A stretch of 10,800 nucleotides of DNA from Asticcacaulis sp. UBA2476 (GTDB taxonomy: Bacteria > Pseudomonadota > Alphaproteobacteria > Caulobacterales > Caulobacteraceae): contig DDPE01000022.1 in assembly GCA_002342035.1 (NCBI GenBank), forward strand, positions 1 through 10,800. The letters are read 5' to 3'. This document shows positions 7,395 through 10,800 of this stretch, piece by piece (the stretch's first letter is position 1; the number at the start of each line of letters is the position of its first letter). A program made the translations under genes and the position numbers. Below the pieces are notes generated by a model. The model was not told the origin of the DNA. It searched no databases and saw only the letters and a list, made by a program, of their open reading frames with translations.

Positions 7395-8912
7395 ATGTTC
7401 TATCGCCACGGCATGACCGATAAAGCCCCAAAATCTACAGAAACCGATCCCAAAGACTTTCGCCCCGAAGCGCGCGCGCCGCGCGGCTTTGCCGATAAGC
7501 GCGCATCACAGATCGCGGCCGAGCGCCGCCTGATCACGGCGGTGTCTAAGGTCTATGAAGATTTCGGCTTTGAGGCCCTGCAAACCTCGGCCTTTGAATA
7601 TGCCGATGCGTTGGGAAAATTCCTGCCCGACGCCGACCGCCCCAATGTCGGGGTGTTCGCGGTTGAGGATGATGATGAGCAGTGGATGGCGCTGCGTTAC
7701 GACCATACGGCCCCGCTGGCGCGCTTTGCGGCCCAGAACTGGGACGGTTTGCCTAAGCCCTTCCGCCGCTATGCCTTTGGGCCGGTATGGCGCAACGAAA
7801 AGCCAGGGCCGGGTCGGCTGCGAGAATTTATGCAGTGTGATGCCGATACCGTCGGCACCGACCGCCCTGAAGCCGATGCCGAGATCATCGCCCTGGCTGT
7901 GGCCGGTTTTAAGGCAGCCGGTCTGCCCGCCGGATCGACCGTGCTTAAGGTCAATAACCGTAAGCTGCTGAACGGCCTGCTGACCAGCCTTGGGGTGGTT
8001 GATGCCGGACAACAGATGGGCGTGTTGCGCGCTATCGATAAGCTGGACCGGCTGGGTTTGACCGGCGTGGAACTGCTGTTGGGCGGTGGGCGCAAGGATG
8101 AGTCGGGTGATTTCACCAAGGGTGCCAATCTAAACGATGCGGCGATTGCGGCGGTTCTGGCCTTTGTGGCGGCGGGTAATGCGGAGCGTTCCGTGGTGTT
8201 GGATCGTCTGGCCGCCGTTCTGGCCAATTCGCCCGAAGGCATGGCGGGGCTGGATGATCTGGGCCGTATCGGCGCGACCTTGAACGGGCTGGGCGTTGGT
8301 GAGGCGGATGCCATTTTCGATCCGTCGATTGTGCGCGGTCTGGAATACTATACCGGCGCCGTGTTCGAAGCCGAACTGTTGCTGGAAACCCGCGATGAAA
8401 AGGGTGAGCTGGTCAAATTCGGTTCGGTCGGCGGCGGCGGCCGCTACGACGATCTGGTGGCGCGCTTTACGGGGGAGCGCGTGCCCGCGACCGGATTCTC
8501 GTTCGGTGTGTCGCGTCTGGCGGCGGCTCTGGCTCTGACCGAAGGCGGCAAGGCCGCACCTGTGCGCGGGCCGGTGGTCATCATTGCCTTTTCTGATTCG
8601 GACATGGGAGAATATTTCAAACTGGCGTCAGAAATCCGCGCCGCGGGCATTCCGGCGGAGGTTTATCTGGGCCGATCCGGTATGAAGGCTCAGATGAAAT
8701 ATGCTGACCGTCGTTTGTCACCGGCGGTTGCCATGATTGGTGGCGACGAACTGGCTAATGGTACGGTTACCATCAAAGATCTTGATCTTGGGCGCGAAAT
8801 GGCTGCAGAAATTTCAGATAACAAAGCTTGGCGTGAAGGCCGTCCGGGGCAGGTTACGCTGCCGCGTCAGGACGCTATTAATCATTTGAAAACTATAGTT
8901 AAATCTTCGTAA
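7395..8912 (+). CDS. hisS: Histidyl-tRNA synthetase, alphaproteobacterial type
   Basis: This cytoplasmic class II synthetase charges tRNA-His with histidine at the cost of ATP. Motifs seen: the histidine-site loop RYDHTAPLARF (101-111); motif 2 from FRRYAFGPVWRNE through GPGRLREFMQCDAD (123-151); the histidine-specific signature GLEYYTGAVFE (315-325); GSVGGGGRYDDL (343-354); motif 3 GFSFGVSRL (367-375); and a C-terminal anticodon-binding domain (about 393-505). At 505 residues it is longer than the roughly 420-residue E. coli enzyme, which fits the divergent alphaproteobacterial branch. Start choice is open: the ATG at 7395 has an AAGG site 4 bases upstream, while the ATG at 7413 (MTDKAPK) has none but could be leaderless if the weak promoter at 7378-7404 is real. 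No strong terminator follows the gene directly. Identity is certain. Confidence 0.96.
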   Translation: MFYRHGMTDKAPKSTETDPKDFRPEARAPRGFADKRASQIAAERRLITAVSKVYEDFGFEALQTSAFEYADALGKFLPDADRPNVGVFAVEDDDEQWMALRYDHTAPLARFAAQNWDGLPKPFRRYAFGPVWRNEKPGPGRLREFMQCDADTVGTDRPEADAEIIALAVAGFKAAGLPAGSTVLKVNNRKLLNGLLTSLGVVDAGQQMGVLRAIDKLDRLGLTGVELLLGGGRKDESGDFTKGANLNDAAIAAVLAFVAAGNAERSVVLDRLAAVLANSPEGMAGLDDLGRIGATLNGLGVGEADAIFDPSIVRGLEYYTGAVFEAELLLETRDEKGELVKFGSVGGGGRYDDLVARFTGERVPATGFSFGVSRLAAALALTEGGKAAPVRGPVVIIAFSDSDMGEYFKLASEIRAAGIPAEVYLGRSGMKAQMKYADRRLSPAVAMIGGDELANGTVTIKDLDLGREMAAEISDNKAWREGRPGQVTLPRQDAINHLKTIVKSS

Positions 8913-8916
8913 ATTC

Positions 8917-8934
8917 TTTGACAGCGTTGTCAAA
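8917..8934. promoter_or_regulatory. Palindrome TTTGACA-N4-TGTCAAA, copy 1 (possible operator)
   Basis: A perfect 7-bp inverted repeat with a 4-base spacer (GCGT) starts four bases after the hisS stop codon. The same half-sites and spacer length recur at 9246-9269. The 5-6-5 geometry (TTGAC-N6-GTCAA) resembles sites of CRP/FNR-type dimers, but the half-site is not the standard TGTGA or TTGAT, so the binding protein is unknown. The lack of a following U-run argues against a terminator. Confidence 0.5.
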
Positions 8935-8952
8935 TGCTGCGCAGTATAGACT

Positions 8953-8969
8953 GCGTAACAATGTTACGC
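8953..8969. promoter_or_regulatory. 17-bp palindrome GCGTAACA-A-TGTTACGC (operator or weak hairpin)
   Basis: The 8-bp half-sites are perfect around a single central A. As RNA it could fold as a 6-bp stem with a CAATG loop after hisS, but only GTTGTAATT follows, so it would be a poor terminator. The odd-length, near-continuous symmetry is more typical of a repressor site. A shorter related dyad, ATAA-TG-TTAT, lies at 9015-9024. Confidence 0.4.
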
Positions 8970-9032
8970 GTTGTAATTATGTCGCAAGCCGAAAAAGGCC
9001 ACTTTATTTTTGACATAATGTTATAAAATCTA

Positions 9033-9062
9033 TTGACACCGCCGCCGAAAAACTGTTTTGTC
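9033..9062 (+). promoter_or_regulatory. Putative housekeeping promoter of the small RNA
   Basis: A consensus TTGACA -35 at 9033-9038 is followed after 16 bases by GTTTTGTC (9055-9062), a partial match to the alphaproteobacterial -10 (GCTANAWC in Caulobacter). Transcription would begin near 9068-9070, giving an RNA of about 120 bases. The -35 is good and the -10 is weak. Other TTGACA copies at 9010 and 8918 could drive a longer transcript. Confidence 0.42.
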
Positions 9063-9067
9063 GGTCT

Positions 9068-9188
9068 CAAGAGAACGGAACTTTCCCCGAAGAGGAAAGT
9101 CGGTTCCCGGCGTTTCGGGGAGGAAACGCCTGCATAACAAAGAAGGGCCTGTCAGAGATTATCCCCCTCAGACAGGCCCTTACTTTTT
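9068..9188 (+). ncRNA. Putative free-standing small RNA with two hairpins and an intrinsic terminator
   Basis: Three stems lie in a row. Hairpin 1 pairs CTTTCC (9081-9086) with GGAAAG (9094-9099) around loop CCGAAGA, and can be extended by GGAA/TTCC (9077-9080 with 9104-9107) across a 4-base bulge. Hairpin 2 is a perfect 8-bp stem, GGCGTTTC (9109-9116) with GAAACGCC (9123-9130), loop GGGGAG. A short unpaired linker leads to the terminator hairpin. No open frame here has a plausible start or ribosome site, and no plus-strand gene follows, so it is not a riboswitch for a downstream gene. C-rich and G-rich loops are common in trans-acting small RNAs that target ribosome-binding sites. I do not recognise a known family. 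It does not look like 6S, SRP, tmRNA or RNase P RNA. The 5' end is approximate. Confidence 0.6.
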
Positions 9189-9190
9189 GT
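9143..9190 (+). terminator. Strong intrinsic terminator of the small RNA
   Basis: An 11-bp perfect stem pairs AAGGGCCTGTC (9143-9153) with GACAGGCCCTT (9171-9181). It continues inward past an A/A mismatch with GAG/CTC, closing a C-rich loop, and is followed by a U-rich tract (TTACTTTTT). On the opposite strand the stem is followed by CTTTGTT, so it might also stop transcripts arriving from the minus-strand DUF6445-like gene. Confidence 0.88.
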
Positions 9191-9245
9191 ACCCAAAAGC
9201 CCATTTTCAGCATCAATTGAATATCAAAAATAAGCCTGCCGTGAG

Positions 9246-9269
9246 CATTTTGACAAATGTGTCAAAATG
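9246..9269. promoter_or_regulatory. 24-bp palindrome CATTTTGACA-N4-TGTCAAAATG, copy 2 (possible operator)
   Basis: A perfect 10-bp inverted repeat around AATG contains the same TTTGACA-N4-TGTCAAA core as 8917-8934. It lies between the small-RNA terminator and the end of the minus-strand DUF6445-like gene, so it is upstream of no visible start codon. No U-run follows on either strand. It could be a distal operator, a repeat-family member or a weak 3' hairpin of the minus-strand transcript. Confidence 0.5.
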
Positions 9270-9301
9270 TAATTGCGCTTGCTTGATTTTGCAATAATGC
9301 G

Positions 9302-10006
9302 TCAGGCCGGTGAGATAAAAGTATTGACCGTAAGGCGTCCAGTGCGTGGGTCATCGGTCAGGGGGCTGCCGCCGAGCAGGGCCGAGTGCAGGCAGTTATT
9401 ACGATAGACAATCAGGCGATCAAAGACGGCGTCGACGGCGGCAATCATCTCATAGGCCGGGGTTTGGGCGCTGGTGTAATGGTCGGGGACGGCACGTCTC
9501 AGGTCGTCTGCGGCGTGCTGGTCGAATTGGCTCATCTGACTTGGGCTCACCGTTTCAAAGCCGGTGGCGCGCTGCCGGAAAAAGCCGGTGCCGCCGTGAG
9601 GGCCATCGCAAAAATAATGTACAACGGCCAGCCGGAATGGATCAGTCGAATCGAAATGCGGGATGCGCTGATAGGGTTTGAGTTCCGAGGCGGCCAGAGT
9701 CGCCAGCGCCAAAAAGCTGTGGAATTGCAGCGGTGCTGATTTGGGTAGCCCAAATCCCTGATGCAGGATGGGTTGCAAGGCCATGGCCAGGGCCTGACCG
9801 TAAGCCACCGGCATGGGCGCGTTCAGCCCCGGATAGGCAGAGTTGTCGGGCCGGGTGAACGGGGTTTGGGTGGCCAGTGTCAGAACACCCTGCGGGTTTT
9901 TCAGCACATTATCGATAATCAGCAGGGGCTGTCGCTCGCGGCCGATGTGACGGGCCTCAAGGCGCGCCGCCGGATTGAATTCGGGCGTAAAATCAGGCGT
10001 TGTCAT
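9302..10006 (-). CDS. DUF6445-like protein, possible 2-oxoglutarate/Fe(II)-type oxygenase fold
   Basis: The 234-residue protein carries segments I associate with DUF6445: HFDSTDPFRLAVVHYFCD, GGTGFFRQRATGFE and DDPRTGRLTVNTF. It shows H117-x-D119, then H207 (NCLHSALL), then R224 (TGRLTVN). This spacing and the surrounding strands resemble the iron- and 2-oxoglutarate-binding residues of non-haem dioxygenases; this is inference, and no function is established. The protein lacks a signal peptide and looks cytoplasmic. Relatives in Caulobacter- and Xanthomonas-type bacteria often sit near TonB-dependent receptors and flavin-dependent halogenase-like genes, none of which lies in this window. The ATG at 10006 is preferred over a TTG at 10042 that would overlap tetR by 34 bases. 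It starts 2 bases after the tetR stop with no clear ribosome site, suggesting translational coupling and co-regulation. Confidence 0.72.
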   Translation of the reverse strand: MTTPDFTPEFNPAARLEARHIGRERQPLLIIDNVLKNPQGVLTLATQTPFTRPDNSAYPGLNAPMPVAYGQALAMALQPILHQGFGLPKSAPLQFHSFLALATLAASELKPYQRIPHFDSTDPFRLAVVHYFCDGPHGGTGFFRQRATGFETVSPSQMSQFDQHAADDLRRAVPDHYTSAQTPAYEMIAAVDAVFDRLIVYRNNCLHSALLGGSPLTDDPRTGRLTVNTFISPA

Positions 10007-10008
10007 AA

Positions 10009-10641
10009 TCACAGGCTTTTGCAGGTGGCGCGCATCAGCCAACTTATCTGGTCTTCAACGGCGTGGCTGGGGATGGCGATGATACGTTCCTCCAACGCAA
10101 TGACCACGATGCCGTGGACCGCTGAAAACAAGGTGCGGGCGGTAACCGTCACGGCCATATCATCGGCATCCGGCATCAGACGCTTAAGTGGCGCGGCGAC
10201 ATGACCAAACAGGCCCAGTTGCGCGCTGATGTTCCATTCAGGCAGGGGGCGGCTTTTCAATCGCATCTCGAACAGGGCGCGCCACAGCAGCAGATTGCTG
10301 CGCGCAAACCGGTAATAGGCATGGGCCACGGCCTCAAGGCGCGCCACAGCGTCTTCTGAGGTGACCATGGTTGATCCTGCGGCTTCCGTCAGGGCCTGAT
10401 CAAGGCGGATCATGGTGCGCTGGGCTACCCGCAGATACAGCATCTCCATATCTTCGACCAGATTATATAGCCCGCCCAGAGCAATGCCGACATCGGCGGC
10501 CAGATCGCGGGCCTTGAGACTGTCTATGCCCTCGGCGGCAATACGCTTTTCGGCGGAATCGATCAGGGCGTCTAGCTGGGCCTGACGGCGGGCGGTGGTC
10601 GCTGTGGACTGGGTTGGGGCGGTATGGGCAGCGGGCGGCAT
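10009..10641 (-). CDS. TetR/AcrR-family transcriptional regulator
   Basis: This 210-residue DNA-binding repressor has a low-complexity Thr/Ala N-terminal arm (1-17), helix 1 (about 18-37) and a TetR helix-turn-helix (about 42-62, LKARDLAADVGIALGGLYNL, then the helix-4 stretch VEDMEMLYLRV). Its C-terminal ligand and dimer domain resembles the WHG type (LLWRALFEMRL near the middle and AVHGIVVIALEE near the end). I chose the ATG at 10641 because an AGGA site precedes it by 7 bases. The alternative TTG at 10674 would put an operator palindrome inside the coding region. Three copies of TGAAC-N3-GTTCA immediately upstream are the likely binding sites, implying autorepression. It is co-transcribed with the DUF6445-like gene. 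The ligand is unknown. The family is firm. Confidence 0.92.
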   Translation of the reverse strand: MPPAAHTAPTQSTATTARRQAQLDALIDSAEKRIAAEGIDSLKARDLAADVGIALGGLYNLVEDMEMLYLRVAQRTMIRLDQALTEAAGSTMVTSEDAVARLEAVAHAYYRFARSNLLLWRALFEMRLKSRPLPEWNISAQLGLFGHVAAPLKRLMPDADDMAVTVTARTLFSAVHGIVVIALEERIIAIPSHAVEDQISWLMRATCKSL

Positions 10642-10660
10642 GAGCACATCCTGATAAAAA

Positions 10661-10673
10661 TGAACTATGTTCA
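10661..10673. promoter_or_regulatory. TetR operator candidate, site 1 (TGAAC-TAT-GTTCA)
   Basis: A perfect 5-3-5 palindrome lies 20 bases upstream of the tetR ATG, in the predicted 5' untranslated region. Together with site 2 it forms a larger perfect inverted repeat: 14 bases at 10661-10674 are the reverse complement of 10683-10696. Confidence 0.65.
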
Positions 10674-10682
10674 AAATATCTA

Positions 10683-10697
10683 TTGAACATAGTTCAA
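10683..10697. promoter_or_regulatory. TetR operator candidate, site 2 (TTGAAC-ATA-GTTCAA)
   Basis: This is the longest of the three copies, with perfect 6-bp arms around ATA. Its centre is 23 bases from that of site 1. It overlaps the predicted -10 of the tetR promoter, so occupancy should block transcription. Confidence 0.68.
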
Positions 10698-10715
10698 ATA
10701 TATTCTACATATCAA
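10687..10715 (-). promoter_or_regulatory. Putative tetR promoter
   Basis: Read on the minus strand, TTGATA (10715-10710) is followed after 17 bases by CTATGT (10692-10687), giving a start near 10680. The -10 is imperfect, but its overlap with operator site 2 makes biological sense. Confidence 0.35.
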
Positions 10716-10719
10716 TTCG

Positions 10720-10732
10720 TGAACGGCGTTCA
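10720..10732. promoter_or_regulatory. TetR operator candidate, site 3 (TGAAC-GGC-GTTCA)
   Basis: A third perfect 5-3-5 copy has a different central triplet, so the arms rather than the spacer are conserved. Its centre is 36 bases from that of site 2, just upstream of the predicted tetR -35. It may control a divergent gene beyond the right edge. Confidence 0.55.
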
Positions 10733-10800
10733 TAACACATCGTATCCCCGTGTTAAAGCGTCCATTCATGTTTCTGCCTATGGGGTGGCCCGCATAATCC
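10733..10800. other. Right-edge noncoding sequence
   Basis: No coding start with a usable frame is seen; the ATG at 10768 ends after nine codons. A 6-bp inverted repeat, TAACAC (10733-10738) and GTGTTA (10750-10755), is separated by 11 bases and touches operator site 3. This is probably the promoter region of a gene outside the window. Confidence 0.3.

Larger units (their letters stand above)
8913..9301. other. 389-base noncoding stretch between hisS and the DUF6445-like gene
   Basis: No credible coding region lies here. The stretch is more A+T-rich than its neighbours and dense in dyad symmetry. In order it contains an 18-bp palindrome (8917-8934), a 17-bp palindrome (8953-8969), a TTGACA promoter element (9033-9038), two perfect RNA hairpins, a strong intrinsic terminator (9143-9190) and a 24-bp palindrome (9246-9269). 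Separate entries give details. The terminator faces right and no plus-strand gene follows, so this is a stand-alone small-RNA locus rather than a leader region. Confidence 0.75.

Noticed and set aside
7506..8314. Long minus-strand open frames opposite hisS (168 and 181 codons)
   Set aside because: They lie entirely over an intact, strongly conserved gene, lack ribosome sites and family features, and are typical antisense shadows in G+C-rich sequence.
9092..9101. GAGGAAAGTC, the conserved 5' signature of RNase P RNA
   Set aside because: The rest of the RNase P structure and its roughly 300-400 base length are absent. Here the bases form the 3' arm of hairpin 1.
9077..9105. EcfG/sigma-T general stress promoter (GGAAC-N16/17-CGTT) within the small RNA
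   Set aside because: GGAAC is present at 9077-9081, but at the required spacing the sequence reads AGTCGG or GTCGGTT, not CGTT. The bases are better explained by the hairpin 1 stem.
9077..9130. Mini-ykkC (guanidine-II) type paired-hairpin riboswitch
   Set aside because: That motif needs two hairpins with ACGR loops before a gene. The loops here are CCGAAGA and GGGGAG, and no plus-strand gene follows.
9058..9297. Possible 79-codon plus-strand gene across the small-RNA region
   Set aside because: It starts at a TTG without a ribosome site, runs through both hairpins, a strong terminator and a palindrome, and has no family-like character.
10642..10674. Extended tetR start at the TTG at 10674
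   Set aside because: It would place operator site 1 inside the coding region. The ATG at 10641 has a well-spaced AGGA ribosome site and gives a normal-length N-terminus.

Overview
The window looks like chromosomal sequence from an alphaproteobacterium, most likely in or near Caulobacteraceae (an Asticcacaulis- or Caulobacter-like organism). This rests on the moderately high G+C codon usage, an alphaproteobacterial-type histidyl-tRNA synthetase, a ScsB-like DsbD protein and a DUF6445-like protein. The genus is an inference from protein character, not from a marker search. No mobile element, CRISPR array, tRNA or rRNA is visible.

Layout. (1) Bases 1-2076, plus strand: a DsbD/ScsB-type membrane thiol-disulfide reductase whose start may lie off the left edge. 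(2) Bases 7139 down to 2077, minus strand: a compact cluster encoding a MacA-like periplasmic adaptor, a MacB ABC transporter, a NodT-type outer-membrane efflux lipoprotein and a small uncharacterised envelope protein. Together the first three make a tripartite efflux pump; the fourth is a possible accessory. Its stop codon abuts the stop of the DsbD-like gene. (3) Bases 7140-7394: divergent promoter region between macA and hisS. (4) Bases 7395-8912, plus strand: hisS. (5) Bases 8913-9301: a 389-base noncoding stretch and the most unusual part of the window. It holds a probable free-standing small RNA with two perfect hairpins and a strong intrinsic terminator. Two copies of a TTTGACA-N4-TGTCAAA palindrome flank it, and a 17-bp palindrome lies upstream. 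(6) Bases 10641 down to 9302, minus strand: a two-gene unit of a TetR-family regulator followed 2 bases later by a DUF6445-like protein with an HxD...H...R pattern. (7) Bases 10642-10800: the tetR control region, with three copies of TGAAC-N3-GTTCA.

The efflux operon and the DsbD-like protein are both envelope functions, but nothing in the sequence ties their regulation together. The tetR unit is very probably autoregulated through the three palindromes; the outermost copy may also serve a divergent gene beyond the right edge. The best candidates for something undescribed are the small RNA with mutually exclusive folds, its flanking palindromes, and the TetR/DUF6445 pair.
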